From Nannocystis sp. (lineage in GTDB: Bacteria > Myxococcota_A > Polyangia > Nannocystales > Nannocystaceae): a DNA stretch of 64,000 nucleotides. The DNA lies in assembly GCF_016714285.1 (NCBI RefSeq), contig NZ_JADJNN010000005.1, positions 1 to 64,000 on the forward strand, read 5' to 3'. The position numbers were made by a program, and so were the translations under genes. Below the pieces are notes generated by a model. It was given only the letters and a program-made list of their open reading frames with translations. It had not been told where the DNA came from and searched no databases. This document shows, piece after piece, positions 23,836-32,596 of this stretch (the first letter of the stretch is position 1; each line of letters starts with the position of its first letter).

Positions 23836-24498
23836 ATGACCCCCCCCCCCTCGACCCCGAAGAGACCCCGTCGCACCCCGCCGAAGATCATCGGCCACAC
23901 CGCCCCGACGCCGCGCGTCGTGGGCACCACCGCGCGCAGCTCGCTGCGCTCGCTCGCGCCCACCGTCGCCCGCCCCGGCGTTCGCACCCCCACCGGCGCG
24001 CCCGGCATGCTCGGCTTCCCGCGCGCTCGCACCACCGCGCTCACCGCGGACCGCCACGTCGGCCCTGCCGTCTCGGTCCGCAAAGCCCTCAGCGAACAGG
24101 CACTGGCAGACCAGGTGGCAGACCAAGTGGCAGACCAAGCCAGCGCCTCGCCGACGCCCGAGCTGCTCGACCCGAGCCGTCCGTCACCAGGGCCCCGCCG
24201 CAAGCACAAACCCGGCCCCGCACGCCCCACCGTCCGAGGCCGACCCACCACCCCCGATGAGCAGCCCCTCGCCCACGCGCCCGCCGCCGGTCGCCCCGAG
24301 GAGCCGCCCCTGCGCACCACCCTGGCCCGCCCACAAGCCCCCGGGGCCGCGCGGGACGGCGAGCCCGCAGCCCACCGCGCCGCCCGTCGCCGCACCGGCC
24401 ACGAGACCCGCGTCGCCGCACCGCTGCGCCCGCGCCCCTCGCGGGTCCTCGCCGAGCTGCACGCCGCGCTCGACGAGGCCGCCGCTGCGGCCGAGTAG
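23836..24498 (+). CDS. Disordered basic Pro/Arg-rich protein
   Basis: A 220-residue protein predicted to be mostly disordered (TPPPSTPKRPRRTPPKIIGH and many Pro, Arg, Ala, Thr). It ends in a short amphipathic helix (PSRVLAELHAALDEAAAAAE). A 12-base tandem repeat encodes DQVADQVADQ near residue 95. No family recognised. The start at 23836 follows GGGAG by a suitable distance; a run of ten C residues follows the ATG. Four 12-base tandem units begin right after its stop. Codon third positions support coding, but the function is unknown. Confidence 0.55.
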   Translation: MTPPPSTPKRPRRTPPKIIGHTAPTPRVVGTTARSSLRSLAPTVARPGVRTPTGAPGMLGFPRARTTALTADRHVGPAVSVRKALSEQALADQVADQVADQASASPTPELLDPSRPSPGPRRKHKPGPARPTVRGRPTTPDEQPLAHAPAAGRPEEPPLRTTLARPQAPGAARDGEPAAHRAARRRTGHETRVAAPLRPRPSRVLAELHAALDEAAAAAE

Positions 24499-24504
24499 GC
24501 CCCC

Positions 24505-24552
24505 GAGTTGGCCGCAGAGTTGGCCCCCGAGTTGGCCCCCGAGTTGGCCCCC
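24505..24552. repeat. 12-bp tandem repeat right after a stop codon
   Basis: Four units of GAGTTGGCC(CCC/GCA) start six bases after the TAG at 24496-24498. Confidence 0.85.
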
Positions 24553-24571
24553 GAGTCGCAGCCCCGGCAGA

Positions 24572-24591
24572 GCCTGTCCTTCGGGACAGGC
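24572..24591. repeat. Dispersed palindrome with UUCG loop
   Basis: GCCTGTCC-TTCG-GGACAGGC, perfect 8-bp arms. As RNA this closes a C(UUCG)G tetraloop, the most stable kind. It lies between two plus-strand genes and could be a terminator or processing signal. Confidence 0.8.
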
Positions 24592-24640
24592 CCGGCCGCA
24601 GCTTGACAGCGCCGCGCCGGTGCCCGAGCGTGGCCCTCGC

Positions 24641-25195
24641 ATGCACCCCTGGCACGACATCTACGTCGACGAGCAAGTGATCGAGCACGGCTTCCCGGCC
24701 GTCATCGAGGTCCCGCAGGGCAGCAAGAACAAGTACGAGGTCGACAAGGAGACCGGCTTCCTCCGCCTCGACCGCGTCCTATTCAGCGCGGTGCACTACC
24801 CCGCCAACTACGGCTTCATCCCGCGCACCTTCTGCGACGACGGCGACGCCCTCGACGTGCTCGTGCTGCAGCAGAGCCCGGTGCACCCGCTGTGCATCGT
24901 CACCGCGCGGGCGATCGGCGTCATGCGCATGCGCGACGACAAGGGCATCGACGACAAGATCGTCGCCGTCAGCACCCACGACCCCTGGTTCTCCGACTAC
25001 ACCGACCAGGCCCAGCTGCCGGCCCACATCATGCGCGAGGTCCGACGCTTCTTCGAGGACTACAAGATCCTCGAGCAGAAGGCCGTCGTCATCGACGGCA
25101 TGCTCGGCCAGGCCGACGCGCTCCGCATCATCCGCGAGTCGCTCGACCTCTACAAGCAGCTGCGCCGCGGCGAGCTCGGCCACAAGGGCCACTAG
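24641..25195 (+). CDS. ppa: Inorganic pyrophosphatase (family I)
   Basis: Hydrolyses pyrophosphate with Mg2+, pulling biosynthetic reactions forward. The 184-residue protein has VIEVPQGSKNKYEVDKETG (Lys and Glu of the active site), LFSAVHYPANYGFIPRTFCD and the signature DDGDALDVLVLQQ with its three metal-binding Asp residues. KKAVVIDG-type QKAVVIDGMLGQADALRIIR ends the fold. Length is typical. The ATG at 24641 matches known N-termini; a GTG seven codons earlier is possible. An ECF sigma gene follows after 11 bases. Confidence 0.94.
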   Translation: MHPWHDIYVDEQVIEHGFPAVIEVPQGSKNKYEVDKETGFLRLDRVLFSAVHYPANYGFIPRTFCDDGDALDVLVLQQSPVHPLCIVTARAIGVMRMRDDKGIDDKIVAVSTHDPWFSDYTDQAQLPAHIMREVRRFFEDYKILEQKAVVIDGMLGQADALRIIRESLDLYKQLRRGELGHKGH

Positions 25196-25206
25196 ACGGG
25201 CGTACG

Positions 25207-25845
25207 ATGGCCCCGGTGCGCAGCGACGGCGAGCTCCTCCTGGCCTGGCAAGGCGGCGACCGCGAGGCAGGCAACCAGCTGGTCGACCGCTACTTCGACG
25301 CGATCACCCGCTTCTTCCGCAACAAGGTCTGCGGCGACGACGACGTCGCCGAGCTCGTCAGCCAGACCTTCCTCGGCTGCACCAGCGGCAAGGACCGCTT
25401 CCGCGGCGACGCCAGCGTCCGCCAGTACCTCTACTCGATCGCCCAGAACGTCCTGCGCAAGTACATCCGCGGCCGCTACAAGCGGCACAGCGAGCTCCTC
25501 GACTTCGCCACCGTGTGCGTACAAGAGCTCGCCCCCGCGTCGCTCAGCTCGATCGTCGCGCACAAGCGCGAGGCCCAGAGCCTCGTGCAGGCCCTGCGGG
25601 AGATCCCCGTCGAGGACCAGGTGGTGCTCGAGCTGATGTACTTCGAGGGCCTCTCGGGCAGCGAACTCGCCGGCGTGCTCGGCCTCCCCGAGGGCACCGT
25701 CCGCGGTCGCCTCGCCCGCGGCAAGCAGCGCCTGCGCGAACGCATCGCGGTCCTCCTCGCCAGCGCCCCGCAGCGCCCGACCGTCACCCCCGAATTGCTC
25801 GATGCATGGGCCGTCGAGCTGCGCCGGCAACAGGGCTGGCAGTAA
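25207..25845 (+). CDS. ECF-type RNA polymerase sigma factor
   Basis: A 212-residue sigma-70-family regulator. Region 2 runs from LLLAWQGGDREAGNQLVDRY through AELVSQTFLGC to SVRQYLYSIAQNVLRKYIRG. Region 4 holds LVQALREIPVEDQVVLELMY, FEGLSGSELAGVLGLPEGTV and RGRLARGKQRLRERI. No anti-sigma gene is adjacent; a short C-terminal extension (VTPELLDAWAVELRRQQGWQ) may be regulatory. It heads a block of signalling genes on the same strand, ending in a kinase, so control by phosphorylation is possible but unproven. Confidence 0.9.
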   Translation: MAPVRSDGELLLAWQGGDREAGNQLVDRYFDAITRFFRNKVCGDDDVAELVSQTFLGCTSGKDRFRGDASVRQYLYSIAQNVLRKYIRGRYKRHSELLDFATVCVQELAPASLSSIVAHKREAQSLVQALREIPVEDQVVLELMYFEGLSGSELAGVLGLPEGTVRGRLARGKQRLRERIAVLLASAPQRPTVTPELLDAWAVELRRQQGWQ

Positions 25846-25950
25846 CACTGAGCCTCGATCGCGCCGCGCGGAGCTGTTGCGTGCATATGCGCGCCGCCTG
25901 CCCAAACGAACAGGCACCGCCACGACGCCTGAGCCGCCGAACGGATCGTC

Positions 25951-25956
25951 TATAGT
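25951..25956 (+). promoter_or_regulatory. Candidate -10 box, TATAGT
   Basis: TATAGT in the 175-base gap before the PilZ-methyltransferase gene. It would give a leader of about 58 bases, longer than for most genes here. Confidence 0.4.
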
Positions 25957-26020
25957 GGACGCTCGCGCGGCGGCCGAGGACGCCTGACGCCGTGCGCCGC
26001 TTGCTTGGGGAGGTCGTGCG

Positions 26021-27481
26021 GTGAGGACATACGAGGAGCTCACGGGGGGGTTCGGGCACGCCATCGCATTCCGGGCCCGGCGGCAGCTCGCGCGGGAGCT
26101 CCTGCGCGAACAGGCCTCCACCATCACCATCGCCGGCGCCAGCTACCAGCTCTACGACATGGCCATGAACGGCGTGTCCTTCATCGCCACCCCCGACGGC
26201 CCGCACTGGCAGGTCGACGACATCCTCGAGGTCGACATCCGCGTCCACGACACCAGCGCCTACCTCGGCCGCGCCCGCGTCGCCCGCGAGGAGCAGATCT
26301 ACGGCCAGCGCCGCGTCGGCCTCCAGCTCCTCTCCGGCTTCCTCGACCTCCACGAGATGCAGCGCCTCGACGAGGAGCAGGCGCTCATGCAGGACCTGGT
26401 CGACGGCCCCGAGCGCCTGCTCGCCCGCATCCCCAAGCCCTACCGCGACGTCCTCCTGGCCACCGTCCACTTCGCCGCCTTCTACCAGCGCTCGCTCGGC
26501 TACCACGAGGCCCGCCTCCACGACGCCAACACCGTCGCCGCCGACGAACGCGAGGCCCTCGCGCGCCGCGCAGTCGCCAGCATCCGCCCGCGCTGGCACG
26601 CCCTCCGCATCGCCGCCGCCGAGGCCGCCCTGAGCCTGCGCGGCGACCGACTCGCGCTCGCGGCCGCCAAGGCCGCCACCGAGACGCTGCTGACCTCCCG
26701 CCTGATCGCCGCCCCAGTCTTGCACCGCGCCTACACCAAGCCGCTCGGCTACGCCGGCGACTTCTCGGTGATGCTCCACATCTACAAGGACGGCTTCGAG
26801 GGCGACAGCGCCTTCGGCCAGGTCTTCCACAAGCTCGCCTGCGAGGAGCCCCTCAGCGCCGGGGTCCGCACCCGCAAGGACCTGATCAAGCGACTCACCG
26901 CCCGCGAGCACGCACGCCGCCGCGACGAGGGCGAACCACTGCGCGCCATGAGCCTCGGCTGCGGCCCCGCCCGCGAGGTCGTCGAGTACCTCGACGAGTG
27001 CGAGACCCCACCCGCCGGCATCCACTGGACCCTCATCGACCAGGAGGAGAAGGCCCTCAGCGTCGCCTACCACGACGTCCTCCGCGGCATCGACGCCCGC
27101 CAGGCCGACTGCACGGCCCAGTGCCTCTACCTCTCCTTCGAGCAGCTGATCCGCGACCCGCTGGCGATCCGCGGCGAACCCCAGGACTTCATCTACTGCG
27201 TCGGCCTGTTCGACTACCTCAACAAGCGCCGCGCCCAGGCCCTGCTCGCCAGCCTCTACGAGCGCCTCCAGCCCGGCGGCGTCATGGCCATCGGCAACGC
27301 CCTCGGACCAAACCAGCACTACTGGCTCGCCGAGCTGGTCCTCGACTGGACCCTCATCTACCGCGACCGCGACGAGCTGCGCACCCTCGCCGCGCCGCTC
27401 ACGAGCCAAGGCGCCACCCTCGAGATCCAGCGCGAGGACTCGAGCGCCTACGACTTCATCCTCCTGCGCAAGCCGCGATGA
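26021..27481 (+). CDS. PilZ-methyltransferase fusion, PhcB-like
   Basis: A 486-residue two-domain protein. Residues 1-115 look like a c-di-GMP-binding PilZ domain: Arg-rich FRARRQLARELLR and the (D/N)xSxxG-type YDMAMNGVSFIA. After a helical middle, residues 240-485 form a class I methyltransferase with the unusual lead-in HRAYTKPLGYAGDFSVMLHI, motif I RAMSLGCGPAREVVEYL, the acidic IHWTLIDQEEKALS, and DFIYCVGLFDYLNKRRAQAL. The lead-in resembles enzymes annotated as making 3-hydroxypalmitate methyl ester (PhcB group). The GTG start overlaps no other gene; its stop overlaps the cyclase ATG. Confidence 0.75.
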   Translation: MRTYEELTGGFGHAIAFRARRQLARELLREQASTITIAGASYQLYDMAMNGVSFIATPDGPHWQVDDILEVDIRVHDTSAYLGRARVAREEQIYGQRRVGLQLLSGFLDLHEMQRLDEEQALMQDLVDGPERLLARIPKPYRDVLLATVHFAAFYQRSLGYHEARLHDANTVAADEREALARRAVASIRPRWHALRIAAAEAALSLRGDRLALAAAKAATETLLTSRLIAAPVLHRAYTKPLGYAGDFSVMLHIYKDGFEGDSAFGQVFHKLACEEPLSAGVRTRKDLIKRLTAREHARRRDEGEPLRAMSLGCGPAREVVEYLDECETPPAGIHWTLIDQEEKALSVAYHDVLRGIDARQADCTAQCLYLSFEQLIRDPLAIRGEPQDFIYCVGLFDYLNKRRAQALLASLYERLQPGGVMAIGNALGPNQHYWLAELVLDWTLIYRDRDELRTLAAPLTSQGATLEIQREDSSAYDFILLRKPR

Positions 27482-28608
27482 GCACCACGACCGTGACCGA
27501 CTTCGAGGCCAGCCTCGCCCCGCGCAACGCGGCGGCGCTGCTGGTCGAGGCCCGGCTCGGCGTGTTCTTCGTCCCGGCCTTCTGGGCCCTCGACTGGGTC
27601 GTGATGCCCGCCCAGGTGTGGACCCTGCTGTGGATCCGCGCCGTCCCCACCGCCTTCGGCATCGCCCTGCTGCTGCTGCGCCACCTCGCCCCCGAGCTCT
27701 TCGAGCGCCGCGCCACCGTGCTCGCCTTCGGCTTCTCGCTGCTCGTCGCCTGGTCGATCGCCCTGATGTGCTTCCTGCACGAGGGCTACGAGTCGCCCTA
27801 CTACGCCGGCATCAACCTGCTCGTGCTCTGCGTCGGCCTGCTGTTCTCGTGGCGCACGCCGATGGCGATCGCCTTCAGCCTCGCCATCTACGCCTTCTAC
27901 ATGGCCCCGCTGCTGCTCGGCATCACCAGCGCCAAATCCCTGCCGGTGATGCTCTCCAACCAGTTCTTCCTGTTTAGCACCGCCGTCGTCACCGTCGCCT
28001 CGCACATCCACCGCCGCCGCCTCGAGCGCAGCGAGTTCGACGCCCAGGTCGCCCAGCGCCACCTCCTCGCCGAGGTCCAGACCATGGCGACGATCGACTG
28101 GCTCACCAATCTCTACAACCGCCGCCACTTCTTCCGCCTCGGCGAGGAGGAGATCGCCCGCGCCCGCCGCTACAAGCACGCGATCAGCGTGCTCATGATC
28201 GACATCGACCACTTCAAGCACGTCAACGACAACCACGGCCACACAGTCGGCGACGAGGTGCTCAGCACCGTCGCCAAGCGCATCCTCGCCGGCCTGCGCC
28301 AGAGCGACATCGCCGGCCGCTACGGCGGCGAAGAATTCGCCATCGTGCTCCCCGAGACCGACCTCGAGAGCGCCGCCGAGATCGTCGCCGAACGCCTCCG
28401 CGACACCATCGTCTCCCGCCCCATCGACACCGCCGAGGGCCCGCTGCGCGTCTCGATCAGCGTCGGCGTCGCCGGCGTCGAGCTCGGCAGCGAGAAGCTG
28501 CTCGACGCCCTCACCCGCGCCGACGCCGGGCTCTACGCGGCCAAACACGCCGGCCGCAACCGCGTGGTCCGCGGGACCCCTCCCGCCACGCCCGCCGCAC
28601 CGTCGTAG
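27478..28608 (+). CDS. Membrane diguanylate cyclase (GGDEF)
   Basis: A 376-residue protein with five to six N-terminal membrane helices (residues 25-180), a short coiled linker, then a GGDEF domain (210-365). The site is RYGGEEFAIVLPETD (GGEEF near residue 283), preceded five residues earlier by an intact RQSD I-site; MIDIDHFKHVNDNHGHTVGD is present. It should synthesise c-di-GMP at the inner membrane. It begins with an ATGA overlap on the PilZ-methyltransferase gene, a strong hint that the two work together. Confidence 0.92.
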   Translation: MSTTTVTDFEASLAPRNAAALLVEARLGVFFVPAFWALDWVVMPAQVWTLLWIRAVPTAFGIALLLLRHLAPELFERRATVLAFGFSLLVAWSIALMCFLHEGYESPYYAGINLLVLCVGLLFSWRTPMAIAFSLAIYAFYMAPLLLGITSAKSLPVMLSNQFFLFSTAVVTVASHIHRRRLERSEFDAQVAQRHLLAEVQTMATIDWLTNLYNRRHFFRLGEEEIARARRYKHAISVLMIDIDHFKHVNDNHGHTVGDEVLSTVAKRILAGLRQSDIAGRYGGEEFAIVLPETDLESAAEIVAERLRDTIVSRPIDTAEGPLRVSISVGVAGVELGSEKLLDALTRADAGLYAAKHAGRNRVVRGTPPATPAAPS

Positions 28609-28638
28609 CCCAACGAACCCTCGCCATTCGCTTTTCGC

Positions 28639-28644
28639 TACAGT
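28639..28644 (+). promoter_or_regulatory. Start-proximal -10 box, TACAGT
   Basis: TACAGT ends 11 bases before the GTG start of the kinase gene. Confidence 0.45.
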
Positions 28645-28655
28645 GATCGCCGCCC

Positions 28656-31600
28656 GTGCCCGCCCGCGAACCAGACCTCGCCAGCGCCCACACCGAGCTC
28701 GCAGACCCAAGCCCCAGCGCCCGCACCGAGCTCGCTGCCGCCGTCGCGCCGCCACCCGACCTCGCCCAGCAGCTCGCCCGCGCCGACCTCAAGTCCCGCC
28801 TGTTCGGCGCCCCCGCCGAGTCCGCCCGCGTCGGCCGCTACGCCGTGCTCCGCCGCCTCGGCGCCGGCGGCATGGGCGTGGTCTACGTCGCCTTCGACGA
28901 GCAGCTCGACCGCAAGGTCGCGCTCAAGCTGGTCCACCCCGGCCGCCACGACCCCGACGCCAGCGCCCGCAGCCGCCGCGAGGCCCAGGCCCTCGCCCGC
29001 CTGTCCCACCCCAACGTCGTCCAGGTCTACGAGGTCGGCGAGTACGCCGGCCAGGTCTACCTGGCGATGGAGTTCGTCCCCGGCCAGACCCTGCGCGCCT
29101 GGCAAGACCAGGCCCCGCGCGACTGGCGGGCGATCGTCGGCATGTACCTGCAGGCCGGGCGAGGCCTCGCCGCCGCCCACGCCCGCGGCCTGGTCCACCG
29201 CGACTTCAAGCCCGAGAACGTGCTCGTCGGCGACGACGACCAGCGCCCGCGCGTCCTCGACTTCGGCCTCGCGCGCGCCCCGGGCATGGCCCATGAGCCA
29301 GGTTACATGTCCCAAGAGACAGATCTTCAGAGCCCCGGCGCCGCCCGCCTCACCACCCCCGGCGCCGTGATCGGCACGCCCGCCTACATGGCCCCGGAGC
29401 AGCTCGACGGCGGCGACGCCGACCCGCGCAGCGACATCTTCAGCTTCTGCGCCGCCCTCCACGAGGCCCTCCACGGCGCCCGCCCCTTCATCGGCGAGAC
29501 CCGCAGCGAGCTGCGCGCGGCGATCGCCCGCGCCAGCCCGGCGAGGCCCCGCGCCGCCGACCTCCCCGCCTGGCTGCAACGCATCATCGATCGCGGCCTC
29601 GCGGCCGACCCCGCCGCCCGCTGGCCCGCGATGGAGCCCCTGCTCGCCGCCCTCGCTCGTGACCCGACCCGCTGGCGCCGCCGCCTCGCGCTCGCAATCC
29701 TCGTCTTCACAATCCTCGCACTCGGCGTCCTCGCAATCCTCCGCGCCAGCGAGCGCCAGCAGGCCCTCGCCCTCGCCGAGGAGCAGGCCCGGGCCGCGGC
29801 CGCGACCGCCGAGCTCCGCCGCAGCGACGCCGCCCGCACGCTCGAGCAGCGCCGCAGCGAGGCCCGCCGCCTCGCCACCCAGTCCGGCCTGCACGCCGAC
29901 ACCGACCCCCAGCTGCGCCTCCTGCTCGCCGTCGAGGCGATCGCCCTCCACACCCGCGCCGGCAGCGAGCCGATCGCCGAGGCCGAGCAGGCCCTCCTCG
30001 ACGCCCTCGACGCCGTCCGCAGCGCCCCCTTCCTCCGCCCCGGCGCCCGCTTCGTCGACGCGGTCGCCAGCAGCCCCGACGGCCGCTGGCTCGCCACCGG
30101 CGAGCGCGACGGCAGCGTCACCCTGTGGGCCACCGCCGACCCACACACCCCGATCTCCCTCCACCCCGGCGACGGCCGCCCCGCCCACACCCTCGCCTTC
30201 AGCCCCGACAGCCGCCAGCTCGCCGCCCTCCGCCTCGCCGACCCAGGCCCCCTGGTCTGGCCCCTCCCCACAATCTCATCACCTGTCCCCGAGGCCACCT
30301 CACCTGTCCCCGCGGACAGTCCAAAAACACCTGTCCCCACAATATCATCACCTGTCCCTCCGACCACCTCACCTGTCCCTCCGACCACATCACCTGTCCC
30401 TCCGACCAGCCCAGACCAACCTGTCCCCGAGACCACCTCACCTGTCCCTCCGACCACCTCACCTGTCCCTCCGACCACCTGGCAAAGCCCCCTCCCCGAC
30501 CTCCGCGACCTCGAGTGGTCCCCGCACAGCGACGCCCTCCTGGCCCGCAGCGGCGCCCTCGCCGTGGTCCTCCGCCCGGCAGCCCCGCCGACCGTCCTGC
30601 GCGGCCACACGGCCGCCCTGCGCCGCGTCGCGTGGAGCCCCGACGCCAGCCAGCTGCTCACCGCCTCGGCCGACGGCAGCGCCCGCCTGTGGCCCGCCCG
30701 CGGCGGTCCCCCGCGCGTCATCCGACTCCCCGGCAAGGGCCACGGCCTGTGGTCCGCCGAGTTCAGCCCCGACGGCCGCGAGCTCGCGCTCGCCTCCGCC
30801 GACCACTCCGCCGCGATCTTCCCGCTCCACGGCGGCCCGACGCTGCGCCTGCGCGGCCACAGCGACGAGGTCTACACCGCCGCCTTCACCCGCGACGGCG
30901 AGCGCGTCGTCACCGTCGCCATGGACGACACGGCCCGCATCTGGGAGCGCGACGGCACCAGCACCCGCGTCGCCCTCCCCGGCCACGCCGACGCCCTCGG
31001 CGGCGCCCGCCTCGGCCCCGACCGCAACCTCCTCCTCGGCACCCCCGCCGGCGGCTCCGCGTGGCTGTGGCAGCTCGACCGCCCCGGCCCGCCGCTGGTC
31101 CTCCACGGCCACCGCAGCAGCGTCGTCGCCGCCCGCTTCAGCCCCGACGGCCTCCGCATCCTCACCGCCTCGACCGACGGCAGCGCCCGCATGTGGCGCT
31201 TCGCCGACGACCCCGATGTCCTCCGCGGCCACGACGCCGGCATCGAACACGCGAGCTTCGCCCCCGACGGCCGCAGCATCGTCACCGCCAGCATGGACGG
31301 CACCACCCGCATCTGGCCCCGCGACGGCCGTCGCCCCACCCTGCTCCGCGGCCACCGCGAGGGCAGCTCGGTCACCGCCGCCTTCAGCCCCGACAGCCAC
31401 CACCTCGCCACCGCCGCCAGCGACGGCCTCGCCCGCCTGTGGTCGCTGACCAGCGATCCCCCGACCCTGCTCGCCACCCTCCCGCCCGAACCAGAGCGCG
31501 GCGCCTCGCTCACCGACCTGCAGTGGAGCTCCGACGGCCACCACCTCGCCCTCGCCGCCGAGGACGGCGCCATCTTCCTCGTCACCCTCACCGCCGACGG

Positions 31601-32453
31601 CCCGAGCACCACCACCCTCCGCGGCCACACCGGCCCGGTCCGCGCCCTCGCCTTCTCCAAAGACAACACCCGCCTCGCCAGCGCCGGCGAGGACAGTGCC
31701 CTGCGCCTCTGGCACCTGGACGGCTCGCCAATCACCACACCTGTCCCTTCGACCACCCCACCTGTCCCTTCGACCCAGGTAAACACCCCACCTGTCTCTT
31801 CGACCACCCCACCTGTCCCTTCGACCACCCCGATCGCCTCCGAGATCCTCAGCCCCGACAGCCTCCCGATCCGCAGCCTCGCCTTCACCCCGGACGGCCT
31901 GCTCAGCGCCGGTGATGACGCCATCGCCCGGCTCTGGCCGCTCACCCCACCAGCCCCGCCACGCCTCCTCCACGGCCACCTGCGGGCGATCTGGCAGATC
32001 TCCGCGCACCCCCACGCCGACGCCGTCCTCACCGCCTCCGCCGACGCCACCGCCCGCGTCTGGCCCCGCGACGGCGGCCCCGCGCAGGTCCTCGCCGGCC
32101 ACGCCGACGCCGTCTGGGTCGCCACGCCCTCCCCCGACGGCACGCGAATCGCCACCATCTCCTCCGACGGCACCGCCCGCCTGTGGCGCCGCCACAACGA
32201 TACATATACCTCCCTCCTTCTGGCCCACCGCGGCACCGCCCCCAGCGCCGGCGACGACACCCTGTGGACCGGCGGCTTCAGCCCCGACGGCCGCCACCTC
32301 CTCACCGCCGGCGCCGACGGCCTCGCCCGCGTCTTCCCCGTCACCCTCGCCGACCAGCTCGCCGACGCCTGCGCCCGCGCCGGCCGCAACCTCAGCCAGG
32401 GCGAATGGACCCGACTGATCGGCGACCGCCCCTACGCGCCCGCGTGCCCGTGA
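28656..32453 (+). CDS. Hanks-type Ser/Thr kinase with membrane helix and WD40 propellers
   Basis: A 1265-residue signalling protein. The kinase domain (about 62-330) has GAGGMGVVYVAFD, catalytic Lys91 (VALKL), HRDFKPENV with Asp183, DFG and GTPAYMAPEQL. One membrane helix follows near 345 (LALAILVFTILALGVLAIL), then a coiled coil, then about 16 WD40-like repeats (for example LRGHTAALRRVAWSPDASQL), enough for two propellers outside or across the membrane. Two low-complexity linkers break the repeats: TSPVPPTTSPVPPTT-type at 543-612 and again near 1028. They are made of decayed tandem copies of the dispersed palindrome. GTG start chosen for the -10 box 11 bases upstream. Confidence 0.9.
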   Translation: MPAREPDLASAHTELADPSPSARTELAAAVAPPPDLAQQLARADLKSRLFGAPAESARVGRYAVLRRLGAGGMGVVYVAFDEQLDRKVALKLVHPGRHDPDASARSRREAQALARLSHPNVVQVYEVGEYAGQVYLAMEFVPGQTLRAWQDQAPRDWRAIVGMYLQAGRGLAAAHARGLVHRDFKPENVLVGDDDQRPRVLDFGLARAPGMAHEPGYMSQETDLQSPGAARLTTPGAVIGTPAYMAPEQLDGGDADPRSDIFSFCAALHEALHGARPFIGETRSELRAAIARASPARPRAADLPAWLQRIIDRGLAADPAARWPAMEPLLAALARDPTRWRRRLALAILVFTILALGVLAILRASERQQALALAEEQARAAAATAELRRSDAARTLEQRRSEARRLATQSGLHADTDPQLRLLLAVEAIALHTRAGSEPIAEAEQALLDALDAVRSAPFLRPGARFVDAVASSPDGRWLATGERDGSVTLWATADPHTPISLHPGDGRPAHTLAFSPDSRQLAALRLADPGPLVWPLPTISSPVPEATSPVPADSPKTPVPTISSPVPPTTSPVPPTTSPVPPTSPDQPVPETTSPVPPTTSPVPPTTWQSPLPDLRDLEWSPHSDALLARSGALAVVLRPAAPPTVLRGHTAALRRVAWSPDASQLLTASADGSARLWPARGGPPRVIRLPGKGHGLWSAEFSPDGRELALASADHSAAIFPLHGGPTLRLRGHSDEVYTAAFTRDGERVVTVAMDDTARIWERDGTSTRVALPGHADALGGARLGPDRNLLLGTPAGGSAWLWQLDRPGPPLVLHGHRSSVVAARFSPDGLRILTASTDGSARMWRFADDPDVLRGHDAGIEHASFAPDGRSIVTASMDGTTRIWPRDGRRPTLLRGHREGSSVTAAFSPDSHHLATAASDGLARLWSLTSDPPTLLATLPPEPERGASLTDLQWSSDGHHLALAAEDGAIFLVTLTADGPSTTTLRGHTGPVRALAFSKDNTRLASAGEDSALRLWHLDGSPITTPVPSTTPPVPSTQVNTPPVSSTTPPVPSTTPIASEILSPDSLPIRSLAFTPDGLLSAGDDAIARLWPLTPPAPPRLLHGHLRAIWQISAHPHADAVLTASADATARVWPRDGGPAQVLAGHADAVWVATPSPDGTRIATISSDGTARLWRRHNDTYTSLLLAHRGTAPSAGDDTLWTGGFSPDGRHLLTAGADGLARVFPVTLADQLADACARAGRNLSQGEWTRLIGDRPYAPACP
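30283..30478. repeat. In-gene array of nine palindrome-derived units
   Basis: CTGTCC begins at 30283, 30304, 30331, 30352, 30373, 30394, 30421, 30442 and 30463: steps of 21 or 27 only. One unit (30304-30319) keeps both arms, CTGTCC-CCGC-GGACAG; in the rest the right arm has drifted (GACCAC). All steps are multiples of three, so the frame stays open as PVP(P)TTS. Confidence 0.9.
31741..31828. repeat. Second in-gene array of four decayed units
   Basis: CTGTCC or CTGTCT begins at 31741, 31762, 31792 and 31813 (steps 21, 30, 21) with right arms CGACCA; it encodes another TTPPVPST-type linker between WD40 repeats. Confidence 0.85.
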
Positions 32454-32596
32454 CACTCGGCCTGCCAAACCCGATCGCAGCAGTTCGCGTCTCAGCGGGC
32501 CCCCCATGCTGCACCCGCGGGCGGTCAGCGATATCGGCTCGCTCCACCCGGAGAAGCTGCCCTCGAGCCCGTCGAGATCCGGCGGAGCTCCGCGAA

